The notes under the pieces: model-generated
Seen by the model: only the letters and a program-made list of their open reading frames with translations
Database searches by the model: none
Told to the model about the DNA's origin: nothing
In this document: positions 1-8,577 of the stretch, in pieces
Position numbering within the stretch: the stretch's first letter is position 1
Layout of the letters: every line of letters starts with the position of its first letter
Position numbers and translations under genes: made by a program
Assembly (NCBI GenBank): GCA_963691835.1
Contig: OY829383.1
Location: 2,294,001 to 2,358,000, forward strand
DNA: 64,000 nucleotides
Origin: G963691835 sp963691835
GTDB taxonomy: Bacteria > Pseudomonadota > Alphaproteobacteria > Thalassobaculales > Thalassobaculaceae
Direction: 5' to 3'

Positions 1-486
1 GAACTGCTCCATCTTCCGGACCGCGTAGAAGACGGAGGTGCCTTCATACGCTTCGATGCCTTTGATCGGCGGTTTCTTGGGCACGAAACTGCCCCCGCCC
101 GCCGCGATGATCAGAACGGGCGCCTCAAGAACCGTGCCTTGGTCCGTCGTGAGCCGCCAGTGACCCTCATCGGTTTTCGTAAGGCTCTCCGCCATTTGGC
201 CGAGATGGAACGTGGGCTCGAAGGGTTTCGCCTGCTCCATCAGTTTGTCGGTCAGCTCCTGACCGGTACAGATCGGAACGGCGGGAATATCGTAGATCGG
301 TTTCTCTGGGTAGAGCTCCGCGCATTGGCCACCCGGGTAGTCAAGGATATCAACGAGATGGGCTTTAATGTCGAGCAGGCCCAATTCGAACACAGCGAAC
401 AGGCCGACCGGACCGGCGCCGATGATGATGGTGTCCGTCCGGATGGGGTTTTGGCTCGAGCTTTGGTCGGCGATATCGAGAGGCAT
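1..486 (-). CDS. Ferredoxin/flavodoxin-NADP(+) reductase, thioredoxin-reductase-like type (N-terminal part)
   Basis: Only the first 162 residues are in the window; the rest runs off the left edge. The FAD-binding Rossmann motif GAGPVG is at residues 23-28, and PGGQC at 51-55 is followed by a LYPEKPIYDIP stretch. That pair is characteristic of the dimeric TrxR-like ferredoxin-NADP reductases (YumC type), which move electrons between NADPH and ferredoxin or flavodoxin in the cytoplasm. The C-terminal NADP domain that would confirm this is not visible. It lies on the same strand as the upstream marR-emrA pair but 166 bases away, so it probably has its own promoter. Confidence 0.85.
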   Translation of the reverse strand, partial: MPLDIADQSSSQNPIRTDTIIIGAGPVGLFAVFELGLLDIKAHLVDILDYPGGQCAELYPEKPIYDIPAVPICTGQELTDKLMEQAKPFEPTFHLGQMAESLTKTDEGHWRLTTDQGTVLEAPVLIIAAGGGSFVPKKPPIKGIEAYEGTSVFYAVRKMEQF

Positions 487-652
487 GACGGGTCTCTATG
501 CAACAGAACGCGGGACAATACGGTGACAGAGCCCCTATTCCAAGGGGCAAACCGTCCCACCTAAAAACGTAAGTACACATATGATTTGGGTCAAGGCGAT
601 CCGAAGCGGACTCTCTGATCGCGATTGCACCTGTTCGACTGTCTTCTAGGCT

Positions 653-1795
653 CTACTGGCTAGCCGCCTCACCCCGGAAACTGGCAATTGCTGCCGCCAC
701 AGTGGTCATCAGGGCCCGTTCGACTTCTGTGTCGATTGTGATGCTGGCGGTCATGCCGGCCCGAAGCGGAGGATGATCCGGGGTCTGTTCGACTTGCAGG
801 CGTACCGGCAGCCTTTGGACGACCTTGACCCAGTTTCCAGAGGCGTTCTGAGGCGGCAGGACGGCGAACTCCGCCCCGGTCGCGGGGCTGATGGAGGCAA
901 CGCTGGCGTTCCATATGGCCCCAGGATAGGCGTCGATCGAGATTTCGACCGTCTGACCCTCCCGGACATGGGTCAACTGGGTCTCCTTGAGGTTCGCCTC
1001 GATCCACAGGTCCTCCGTCCCGATCAGACCGAATGTCGGCGTATCCGCCTCGACCCATTCGCCGGGCTCCAGTCTCAAGCGGGAGACGATGCCGTCCATC
1101 GGGGCCACGATCTTCGTGTAGTCGAGCTGGAGTTGTACCTCGTGCAGATCGGCTTCCGCAGCCAGGAACATCGGATGCTGTTCCGGTGCCCGTTCCGGAT
1201 CACCCCCAAGTTTGGCCAAGTCCTTCCGAACCTTCTGGCGGAGCATGTTGATCCGCTCTTCGGCGGAGGCGAGGTTGAACTCCGCTTCGTCGATCCGGGC
1301 TTGGGTGGTGATCCCCTTGCTCCCGAGCGCCCGTTGGCGCTTCGCCTCGGTCTTGAAGAACGTGACCTTCTTACTGGCTTCCGCAATCTCCGCCTGCGAC
1401 TGACGGAACTCCGCCCTCAGCGCCATGATCTCCGTCCGGACCATATCGCGCCGGGCGAGGGCTGCCCGTTCCCGAATCCAGTACGGCTCCGGATCGATGC
1501 GGAAGAGAAGATCTCCCTTCTTCACCCGCTGGTTCTCCGAAACCAGGACCTCGATCACGCGGCCGTCGATGTTTGGGCTGATCGCAACGATGTTGGATTT
1601 CACATAGGCGTTCTCGGTCGAGACATACCGACCGGTCGTCGCATACCAATAAGATGCCGCGACGAAGACGATGGTCGGCACGACAATCAACAGCACGGTC
1701 CGTCCGAGCATCCGCATCCATCGACGGCCGGTTCCGGTTGGTTTGGTTGCATCTTGCCGTACTTCAGCGTCTGCGGTGTTCTGGTCGTCCGACAT
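653..1795 (-). CDS. HlyD/EmrA-family membrane fusion protein
   Basis: A 380-residue periplasmic adaptor of a multidrug or small-molecule efflux system. A cytoplasmic head of about 30 residues precedes one membrane segment (about 32-53). A lipoyl-like half (ENAYVKSNIVAISP, then GRVIEVLVSENQRVKKGD) follows, then a long charged coiled-coil hairpin (about 105-195), then the second lipoyl half (KIVAPMDGIVSRLRLEPGE) and a beta-barrel. This is the usual EmrA/HlyD layout and length. It starts 8 bases after the marR stop, so the two genes are co-transcribed. The expected inner-membrane partner (an EmrB-type DHA2 transporter) is not next in line; a ferredoxin reductase gene is. Confidence 0.92.
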   Translation of the reverse strand: MSDDQNTADAEVRQDATKPTGTGRRWMRMLGRTVLLIVVPTIVFVAASYWYATTGRYVSTENAYVKSNIVAISPNIDGRVIEVLVSENQRVKKGDLLFRIDPEPYWIRERAALARRDMVRTEIMALRAEFRQSQAEIAEASKKVTFFKTEAKRQRALGSKGITTQARIDEAEFNLASAEERINMLRQKVRKDLAKLGGDPERAPEQHPMFLAAEADLHEVQLQLDYTKIVAPMDGIVSRLRLEPGEWVEADTPTFGLIGTEDLWIEANLKETQLTHVREGQTVEISIDAYPGAIWNASVASISPATGAEFAVLPPQNASGNWVKVVQRLPVRLQVEQTPDHPPLRAGMTASITIDTEVERALMTTVAAAIASFRGEAASQ

Positions 1796-1803
1796 CCCAG
1801 GCC

Positions 1804-2334
1804 TCAGTCGTCTGCGGCCGCCAGGGCCGAGTTTGTGCCCGTACGGGCGCCCGTCTCATCCTCCCCCTGGCCGAGTGCCAGGAGATTGGATTTCATTTTG
1901 AAAAGCGTCTCGATCATCCGATCGCGCTCGGCGTCATCAATGCCTGCGATGGCGTCGGCCCGGTCATCCGCCGCGATACCGCGAAGCGCACGCATCAGGC
2001 TCTGAACCTTGTCGGTGAGATAGACGCGCTTGACCCGGCGGTCGTCCGGATCCGGACGCCGCTCGACCCACTCCTTGTCCTCCAGGCGGTCCAGGAGCTT
2101 GCCGAGGGTCGGCCTTTCCATGTCCATGACGTCTGCGAGTTCCGCCTGTGGCGCGCCCTCATGGGCGTAGATGACGGTCAACACATACCATTGGGACCGC
2201 GTCAGCCCGAGTTCCCGACCGCGCCGGTCAAAGGCGGTCTTCATCAGGCGGGCGACGTCGTGAATGAGGAACCCGAAGTTCCGGTCCAGATCGCTACGGT
2301 CCATAGAGGTATAAATAGTTTCCACGCTCATCAT
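1804..2334 (-). CDS. MarR-family transcriptional regulator
   Basis: A winged-helix regulator of about 176 residues. The dimerising N-terminal helix (FLIHDVARLMKTAFDRR) leads into the recognition part (GAPQAELADVMDMERPTLGKLLDRLE) and the wing (RRPDPDDRRVKRVYLT), a typical MarR pattern. It directly precedes the EmrA-type gene, so it probably represses this efflux operon and responds to its substrate (inference from similar loci). The start is uncertain: ATG at 2334 or 2331, or TTG at 2340, with no strong ribosome binding site for any. The C-terminal tail of about 20 residues is low-complexity. An inverted repeat lies just upstream. Confidence 0.9.
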   Translation of the reverse strand: MMSVETIYTSMDRSDLDRNFGFLIHDVARLMKTAFDRRGRELGLTRSQWYVLTVIYAHEGAPQAELADVMDMERPTLGKLLDRLEDKEWVERRPDPDDRRVKRVYLTDKVQSLMRALRGIAADDRADAIAGIDDAERDRMIETLFKMKSNLLALGQGEDETGARTGTNSALAAADD

Positions 2335-2351
2335 TGCCAAGCTGATAATGA

Positions 2352-2368
2352 CCTTAGATACGATAAGG
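2352..2368. promoter_or_regulatory. Inverted repeat upstream of marR, candidate MarR operator
   Basis: CCTTA and TAAGG form perfect 5-base arms around a 7-base centre, 17 bases before the marR start. The position suits autoregulation of the marR-emrA unit. The arms are short, so chance cannot be excluded. Confidence 0.35.
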
Positions 2369-2570
2369 CAGGCATCGTCCCCGATGGCTGAGCCCGGCGT
2401 CGTTGCTGATCAGCGGGGTGTGCCCTGAGAAGCACAATGACTTTGGGCACTTATGCCAATGCGACATTCTTCCTTGTTTCCGAAATTGAACGGATCATAT
2501 TCGCGTTGTGGGATATACCGGCGCCGACAAGGCGCTACTCTATCGAGTGCGGTCAGTTGGGAGTGATCTC

Positions 2571-3383
2571 ATGGCGCAGGTTGATACCGGCTCTTCGTTA
2601 CGTCTTGACCCCATATGGTCAGCCATGCGGGAAGACGCAACCGAGATAACCCGGACCGAGCCCGCGTTGGCGAGCTTCGCGTACTCATCGGTGCTCAATC
2701 ATCACCGGTTCGAGGACGCTCTGACATTTCTTTTGTCCCACAAGCTTGAAAGCCCGGAGATGGGCGCCCTGACGCTGTCCCCCATCATTGCGGAAGCGAT
2801 CGAGCAGGACCCGGTCATTGCCACGGCGGCCCGGGCGGACCTTTCGGCGACGTTCGAGCGGGATGCCGCCTGCACGAGCTACCTGGAACCTTTTCTTTTC
2901 TTCAAAGGCTTCCACGCGCTTCAGGCGCATCGGGTGGCGCACACGCTCTGGAACCACAACCGGCGCTTCCTCGCCAAGTTTCTGCAGAGCCGCGCGTCGG
3001 AAGTCTTCGGCGTCGACAGCCATCCGGCCGCCCAGATCGGCCAAGGAATCATGATCGACCATGCAACCGGCGTGGTGATCGGTGAGACCGCGATCGTCGA
3101 GGACGGCGTCTCGCTGCTTCAGGGCGTTACGTTGGGAGGAACCGGCAAGGAGTCCGGGAATCGTCATCCCAAGGTTCGCCAAGGGGCCATGATCGGGGCC
3201 GGGGCGAAAATCCTCGGGAACATCGAGATCGGGTCATTCAGCCGCGTTGGTGCCGGGTCTGTGGTCGTCAAGGACGTACCGCCCTGCGTGACCGTCGTTG
3301 GCGTGCCTGCCCGCGTAGTTGGAGAGGCCGGATGCGATCACCCGGCCATCACCATGGATCAGACGTTCTCGGCCGACGGCTGA
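2571..3383 (+). CDS. cysE: Serine O-acetyltransferase
   Basis: CysE transfers acetyl from acetyl-CoA to L-serine, the first step of cysteine synthesis in the cytoplasm. The 270-residue protein has the helical N-terminal SATase domain (about 10-140, starting LDPIWSAMREDA), then left-handed beta-helix hexapeptide repeats containing DHATGVVIGETAIV, GGTGKESGNRHPK and VVGVPARVV. These carry the catalytic Asp-His region and the glycine-rich CoA loop. The ATG at 2571 has GGGAG about 8 bases upstream and gives the normal family N-terminus, so it is preferred over an in-frame ATG 63 bases earlier. It is divergent from marR and convergent with the HemN-like gene. Confidence 0.95.
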   Translation: MAQVDTGSSLRLDPIWSAMREDATEITRTEPALASFAYSSVLNHHRFEDALTFLLSHKLESPEMGALTLSPIIAEAIEQDPVIATAARADLSATFERDAACTSYLEPFLFFKGFHALQAHRVAHTLWNHNRRFLAKFLQSRASEVFGVDSHPAAQIGQGIMIDHATGVVIGETAIVEDGVSLLQGVTLGGTGKESGNRHPKVRQGAMIGAGAKILGNIEIGSFSRVGAGSVVVKDVPPCVTVVGVPARVVGEAGCDHPAITMDQTFSADG

Positions 3384-3398
3384 CGTCGTCTTCCCGGA

Positions 3399-4787
3399 TT
3401 ACGCTGAAGCGCGCTGCTTCTGGTCTCGGATGTGGGTGTCGAAAGTGCTTGCGACCAGATTGGCGAACTGATGTCCGAGATCTGTGATCTCAATCCTGTC
3501 ATCGGCCAGTACCACTAATCCGTTCTCGACATAGTCCTGAAGATCGTCGATTTCCTGGGCGAAGTGGTTGTCGAACGTGTTGCCGATCTTGGCCTCGATC
3601 AGTTTCTTGTCGACATGGAAGTATGACCGGAGGCTCTGGATGATGTCCCGGCGGATCTTGTCCTCGCCCTCCATTGTGTAGGCAACGGAGATCGGGAACC
3701 GGTCCGCGTTGATCGCAGCCGCGTAGTCGGGGATGTCATAGACGTTCTGATAGTAGAGGTCGCTGCCGAGAGTGCCGGTGCTGCTGACGCCCAGCCCGAT
3801 CGTTGATGTGTAACGCCCCGAGGTGACGCCGAGGCGGTTCCACTGCATCTCGCCGTTCTCCATCGCGACGGCAACCGCATCGTCGGCTTTGGCAAAATGG
3901 TCATAACCGGTCCGCACATACCCGGCGTTTGTCAGCATCTCGGCGGCTTCCAGGAACATTTCCTTCTTCACGAACGTGTCCGGGATCGTATCCAACGGCA
4001 TCTTGAGCTGGTGCTCATTGAACTTCGGCGACAGATGCATGTAGTTCACGCAGACCCGGTCCGGTGCCATACGGGTCACTTCTTCCATCGTCGCGCGGAA
4101 AGTCTCACGGGTCTGATGCGGCAGGCCGCAGAGGATGTCGAAGTTCACGCCGTTCGGGAACATCTCCCGGACATCGGGGGTCAGAAGCCGTTCCGTAAGG
4201 TAGGCGGGCTGAACACGGTCGACCGCTTTCTGCACCGCGTGATCGAAGTCCTGGACCCCGAAGGATACCCGATTGATGCCCTTGGACTTGTAGTAGGCCA
4301 TGCCGTCGGGTTTCACCCGGCGCGGGTCGATTTCGATCGCGAACTCGTCCAACGATCCAATATCGGCGATGGTCGAGAGCTGCTCGACAAGCAGGTCAAA
4401 CTCCGGGGGCTTGGGATAGGTCGGGCTTCCGCCACCGAGATGGATTTCCCGAACATTCGGTGTGATACCATGGGCGTCGAAGAAGCGCGCCAGCATCTCG
4501 ATCTCGCGCCCAAGAAACTCAAGATAGCGCTTAACCACCTGATATTGCAGCTCGATCTCGACGTGGCACGTGCAGAAGAGACACTGCTTGTGACAGAACG
4601 GGATATGCACATAAAGCATCAGGGGGGCTGACGGATCTTCCTCGAACAAGGTTCTGAGGGCCGTTTTGAAGGGCGCGTCACTTTCTTGTTTCTGCCAGAA
4701 GCGTTTGTGCGGGTACTCGACATACATGAACGCTTCGGTGCCGTAGCGTTCGAGGAGGCGTCGGTCGACACTGTCGAGACTGACCAT
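3399..4787 (-). CDS. HemN-like radical SAM protein (coproporphyrinogen III oxidase family)
   Basis: A 462-residue radical SAM enzyme with the HemN-type cluster motif CHKQCLFCTC (cysteines 65, 69, 72 and 74), preceded by LYVHIPF. GGGSPT, EIDPRRVK, VQDFDHAVQKAV and a C-terminal HemN domain follow. The family decarboxylates coproporphyrinogen III without oxygen. This copy departs from what I recall of genuine HemN: the N-terminal YTSYPTA-type segment is absent and the usual NFQGYTT region reads WNRLGVTSGRYTS. It may be a paralogue with another substrate. It sits 56 bases downstream of a B12-binding radical SAM gene on the same strand. ATG at 4787 is chosen because AAGGGA precedes it. Confidence 0.82.
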   Translation of the reverse strand: MVSLDSVDRRLLERYGTEAFMYVEYPHKRFWQKQESDAPFKTALRTLFEEDPSAPLMLYVHIPFCHKQCLFCTCHVEIELQYQVVKRYLEFLGREIEMLARFFDAHGITPNVREIHLGGGSPTYPKPPEFDLLVEQLSTIADIGSLDEFAIEIDPRRVKPDGMAYYKSKGINRVSFGVQDFDHAVQKAVDRVQPAYLTERLLTPDVREMFPNGVNFDILCGLPHQTRETFRATMEEVTRMAPDRVCVNYMHLSPKFNEHQLKMPLDTIPDTFVKKEMFLEAAEMLTNAGYVRTGYDHFAKADDAVAVAMENGEMQWNRLGVTSGRYTSTIGLGVSSTGTLGSDLYYQNVYDIPDYAAAINADRFPISVAYTMEGEDKIRRDIIQSLRSYFHVDKKLIEAKIGNTFDNHFAQEIDDLQDYVENGLVVLADDRIEITDLGHQFANLVASTFDTHIRDQKQRASA

Positions 4788-4843
4788 CAAACTGATCCCT
4801 TTGGTATTTGACGCATGGTCGTGACGCGACCAGCGCCAGTCGG

Positions 4844-6706
4844 TTAAGCCGCGGCTGCCGGGTCGATATCGTCTACCGATAAATCGAAATCCGCGAACCG
4901 GCTCGGCCAGAAAGACGACGTGTCCATCAGCATCCGCAAACGGCTTACCAGTTCCGTCTCGGCATGGCCGTCCAAGGTCTTTTGGATGTGGCCGAGATAG
5001 TAGTGTGCAAGCGCGTCGTTCGGCGCGATGACCTCGGTGATGTGGTCAAGGTACCGCTCATACTGCCGCAGTTTCACGGGCTGGGTTTCGTCGGAGATCT
5101 TCAGGTAGTTGAGGTGGAAGTTGATGTAGGCCCAGACGTCCTCGAACAGATGCTTCGGGACGATGTCGTCATCGTCGCCGGCGCTGAACACGCTCTTGAA
5201 ATCGCGGTCGAGCATGTCACGGCCACCCTCGGTAACCTTCGCGGCCCGCCCGTAGGTTCCGCCTGAATAGCGGACATTCTTGAACTCGCTGACATCCAGC
5301 AGGCCCGCTTCCAGCATCTCGTCGAAAATCGGTGTGTTCGGCAGGGGCTGGAGAACCTGAATCTGATACCAGTCCAGTCCCATCTCGGCCGACACTTCGA
5401 ACGTGTCGCGCATCTGCCGGAAGGTCTCGTGTGGGAATCCGATGATCAGAAAGACCCTTGAGAAGATCTCCGGGTGGCGCCGCAGCACCTCTGCGGCTTT
5501 CAACAGCGTCTTGACCGAGGCCGGTTTGCGGATCTTCCGAAGCACCTCCGGATTTCCGGACTCCATGCCGATGTTAAGACCGAGGCAGCCGCTCTCCACG
5601 GCAGCCGAGATGATCTCATCGGTGCAGGAGCTGGCCAGCACGCCGTTCGTGCAGTCCCATGTGAGATCGACGTTCTGACGGACCATCTCATTGAGGAGCT
5701 TGTAGGATTGTTCCTTGTCGTAGAGGAAGTCGTCGTCCAGCCACATGATATGCTTCACGTCGTAGTCGTAGCGAAGCATCAGCAACTCATCGATCACCGA
5801 CTGAACGCTCCGCCGGCGGACACCCACCCCGTTGAAGTTCCTGACGCTGCAGAATGTGCATTGTGCCCGGCAGCCGCGGTTGGACAGGACGGTTGCGTAT
5901 GTATCCTCCGGCGCCCGAAGAAAGGTATAGGCACCGACCTTGCCCCATTTCGACCACTCCCGCGGGTCACCAAGATCGTGCGTCGGAATGCGGTCCAACG
6001 CCTCCCGCTCCGGGACGGTTCGCATCGGGAAGGACAGAAGGTCCTTCCCGGTTCTGAGATGTACCTGGCTCAGTTCGCCGACCGGCAAATCGGCGTGGAC
6101 AACATCCACAAAACGCTCGATCGCAACATCACACTCATAGACGAAGAAGGCATCCACGGCCTTCATCGCTTCGAGGAACTGAGAAGACGTCGCGATCGAG
6201 GTCAACGCGTTCGTCACATGAACGCCACCAACGATGACCGGAACGTCTGGCAAGGTGTCGCGTATCCTGTCGCAGACGTCCCTGAAGGCATCATGGGTCT
6301 GCGTGAACATGCACGTCACGCCGATCATGTCATAATCGGCCTTCGAGAGCGCCGCATCCAGATCGGCCTGCCATGCGCCATCAAAGTCGAAGACATCTTG
6401 GGAGGCAGCTGTTCGGGCCGCCTTAAGGACGGAGCTGTTCAAGCTGACGATGTCAATCTCGACGCCCTTTGGCCTGAGGGCTGCCGCAAGCGACATGAGG
6501 CCATAGGGAGGGTAGTTCGAATACCGGCCCCGGGTTGCCGTATCGAAGCTGAACAGGGTCTCGTCGACATCGGGTGGTGTGAGGAAAAGAACGCGCTTGA
6601 TCCGTCGGGACGGAAAACGGTCCGTCATCCACTGATCAACGACAGCGTCTTTGTCGAGGCTCTGCTTTTCTCGTGAAGTTGTCTGGGCAACTTGGCTCAC
6701 AAGCAT
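4844..6706 (-). CDS. B12-binding-domain radical SAM protein
   Basis: A 620-residue two-domain enzyme. The N-terminal part (about 37-200) is a cobalamin-binding Rossmann-like domain (RVLFLTPP, DYDMIGVTCMF, VPVIVGGVH). The radical SAM core carries CRAQCTFC (cysteines 279, 283 and 286), LDDDF and an IGFPHET segment. Family members perform C- or P-methylation, ring contraction or other radical chemistry; the substrate cannot be read from sequence. The tail of about 150 residues is not recognised. Surrounding glycan-type and dioxygenase genes suggest modification of a surface sugar or secondary metabolite. The start is the first ATG after an adjacent GGAGAG, a tight spacing. Confidence 0.88.
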   Translation of the reverse strand: MLVSQVAQTTSREKQSLDKDAVVDQWMTDRFPSRRIKRVLFLTPPDVDETLFSFDTATRGRYSNYPPYGLMSLAAALRPKGVEIDIVSLNSSVLKAARTAASQDVFDFDGAWQADLDAALSKADYDMIGVTCMFTQTHDAFRDVCDRIRDTLPDVPVIVGGVHVTNALTSIATSSQFLEAMKAVDAFFVYECDVAIERFVDVVHADLPVGELSQVHLRTGKDLLSFPMRTVPEREALDRIPTHDLGDPREWSKWGKVGAYTFLRAPEDTYATVLSNRGCRAQCTFCSVRNFNGVGVRRRSVQSVIDELLMLRYDYDVKHIMWLDDDFLYDKEQSYKLLNEMVRQNVDLTWDCTNGVLASSCTDEIISAAVESGCLGLNIGMESGNPEVLRKIRKPASVKTLLKAAEVLRRHPEIFSRVFLIIGFPHETFRQMRDTFEVSAEMGLDWYQIQVLQPLPNTPIFDEMLEAGLLDVSEFKNVRYSGGTYGRAAKVTEGGRDMLDRDFKSVFSAGDDDDIVPKHLFEDVWAYINFHLNYLKISDETQPVKLRQYERYLDHITEVIAPNDALAHYYLGHIQKTLDGHAETELVSRLRMLMDTSSFWPSRFADFDLSVDDIDPAAAA

Positions 6707-6954
6707 CTCTCCAACGTATTGGGCAGCGCCACCAAATGTGCGGTTCCACGGTTATCCACCGGTCTTTTCCGGTGTCGTCTGATAGGCGCGCCACCATGAG
6801 TCCCCCAGACCCTCCAGTGCGCGCTGCTAAGTCCGATCTTGGGTTCAGTCTCCTTGTTGAACTGCAGATCGATACTGTTTGGATAAGAATCCATGTTTTC
6901 AAGTCAATCCAAATCGGTCCGCCAGCTTCCTCCTCCGGGCGTGTCCCGTATGGA

Positions 6955-7746
6955 TCAGTTCGCGTGGAACTCGGTGGCTTCGGCGGGCATTTCGTCCAGT
7001 TCGGCGCGGCGAAACGGTTGTTTGACCGACGTTACGCCTTTGAAATAATTCGAATTCTGCGTGAGATACGCCATGCTGTACTGGCGTCTGGTCAGGGTCT
7101 CAGAGAAGTTCGGCGATGAGCCGTGGATGAGGTGACCGTGCATGACCACCAAAGAACCGGCCGGGACCTCTAACTCGACCCGTTCGTACTTATCGGGCAT
7201 ATCCACGATCATCCAGCCGGGTCGGGCGATACCGTCTTCATCCGGTTCTTCCCGCCAACTCTTCTTGTAGTCGTACTCGAGGATCGGCTCGACGTGCGAT
7301 CCGCGCCAAAAAACCAAACCACCATTCTCTTGCCCGCTTGGATCTACGGTGAGGTGTACCACCGTGTAGGCTCCATGCTCGGCCTTGGGATAGGCGTTGT
7401 CCTGATGTGGGCGCCAGGACTGCTTTGCGTATTTGGAGCCTGGTTTCTTGAAGAAATACTGAGACGTTAAGCCAAAGCAATCAAACGAATGTAGTTTCTT
7501 CATGAGATTTAACATTGTCTCATGAAGCATTAGTTCACCAAACGCACGTTGCTTCCGATGAATATTCAATACAACGGGATAATCAGGAGCTTCTCCGAAA
7601 GGCGCTCCCTTATCTTTCAAAAGATCCAAGGTCGCTTCAGAGATCGCTGACGGGATGATGAGATATCCGTCACGATTGTATGACGCGATTTCTTCATCTC
7701 CGATGAGGTCGTCGTTCACAAATTCGAACTCATACAACCCTGACAT
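6955..7746 (-). CDS. Phytanoyl-CoA dioxygenase (PhyH)-family Fe(II)/2-oxoglutarate oxygenase
   Basis: A 263-residue non-haem iron oxygenase. The iron facial triad is visible: HQD (His114, Asp116) and the distal histidine in HGHLIHGSS (about His208), followed by the 2-oxoglutarate-binding arginine near 220 (TRRQYSMAYL). GGLVFWRGSH between them is typical of PhyH. It would hydroxylate a small molecule at the cost of oxygen and 2-oxoglutarate. The ATG at 7746 has a GGGGTCGA stretch just upstream and is preferred over an earlier in-frame start. It lies 248 bases upstream of the B12 radical SAM gene on the same strand, and that gap shows nothing recognisable. Confidence 0.9.
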   Translation of the reverse strand: MSGLYEFEFVNDDLIGDEEIASYNRDGYLIIPSAISEATLDLLKDKGAPFGEAPDYPVVLNIHRKQRAFGELMLHETMLNLMKKLHSFDCFGLTSQYFFKKPGSKYAKQSWRPHQDNAYPKAEHGAYTVVHLTVDPSGQENGGLVFWRGSHVEPILEYDYKKSWREEPDEDGIARPGWMIVDMPDKYERVELEVPAGSLVVMHGHLIHGSSPNFSETLTRRQYSMAYLTQNSNYFKGVTSVKQPFRRAELDEMPAEATEFHAN

Positions 7747-7909
7747 TTCGACCCCGGTATACAAAAGGCTATTTGTGGCTTTCTCGTCAGGGTGGAGTAG
7801 TTCCTAATGATTTGTTTAGCAACTCTTTCCACGTTTATGGGGTCATTGCGTCGCTGGCTGGGCCGCGACACACTCCGGCGCCCCGCACAGAAAAGAGCCG
7901 CTGGTCGCC

Positions 7910-8458
7910 ATGCATGAGTCGTCAGGAAAGATTGTGTTCTCGACACCGTGGTTCGAGATTGAGGAGATGGCACCGGCAGTAGATGCCGACGGCTCAGTCC
8001 GGCCCTACTACCGGATGAACACAGAGGACGGCGTGATGATCGTCCCCCGGACGAAAGAGGGTGATCTGATCTGCGTCCGTCAGTACCGGCCTGCCATCGG
8101 ACAATGGACGCTTGAGTTGCCGTCTGGCGGCATGGACGGAGACGAGAGCATGGAGGCCGCTGCCGCGCGGGAGCTTCGGGAGGAAACGCGATACGTTCCG
8201 GGTTCTCTCCATCATCTCGGGTCCGGTCGACTGATGGCGAATCGAGTGAATGCGGTACAGCACATCTACTTCGCGCAGGACTGCGTGCTGGCTGAGGGTG
8301 CTTCTGCCGAAGCGGGCGTCAGCGCATGCCTGATGTCCGCCGCAGACCTGGAGGCCGAAGTCGCTTCTGGACGGTTTAACCATATGACCGTGCTGGGTGC
8401 TTTGCTGCTGGCGCATTGGCGCGGTTTCGACGTGGGTATCGGGCGTACGGCCCCTTAA
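7910..8458 (+). CDS. NUDIX hydrolase, ADP-ribose/nucleotide-sugar pyrophosphatase type
   Basis: A 182-residue NUDIX hydrolase. The catalytic box is GGMDGDESMEAAAARELREE plus one Thr, fitting GX5EX7REUXEEXG with a slightly degenerate end. LICVRQYRPAIGQWTLELPSG before it is typical of ADP-sugar pyrophosphatases, which split nucleoside diphosphate sugars to NMP and sugar phosphate. It is divergent from the PhyH gene and 119 bases before the E1 operon. It could recycle a nucleotide sugar linked to this locus (inference) or serve general housecleaning. The start ATG has only a weak ribosome binding site. Confidence 0.88.
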   Translation: MHESSGKIVFSTPWFEIEEMAPAVDADGSVRPYYRMNTEDGVMIVPRTKEGDLICVRQYRPAIGQWTLELPSGGMDGDESMEAAAARELREETRYVPGSLHHLGSGRLMANRVNAVQHIYFAQDCVLAEGASAEAGVSACLMSAADLEAEVASGRFNHMTVLGALLLAHWRGFDVGIGRTAP

Positions 8459-8577
8459 CCGCCATCAATTCGCGTTTGCGGTGCTGAACTGTTGCGCCGA
8501 GGCATCAGAAACAATGGACCGGCACGAACGGCCCTGATATGTGACGCCCACGCTGCCCGATGCGACCGGAGACACTC

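Noticed and set aside
773..2005. Long open frame antisense to the EmrA-type and marR genes
   Set aside because: Composition-driven shadow; no domain match and it overlaps two clearly recognised genes.
5474..6676. Open frame antisense to the B12 radical SAM gene
   Set aside because: The minus-strand protein has clear motifs over its full length; the antisense translation has none.
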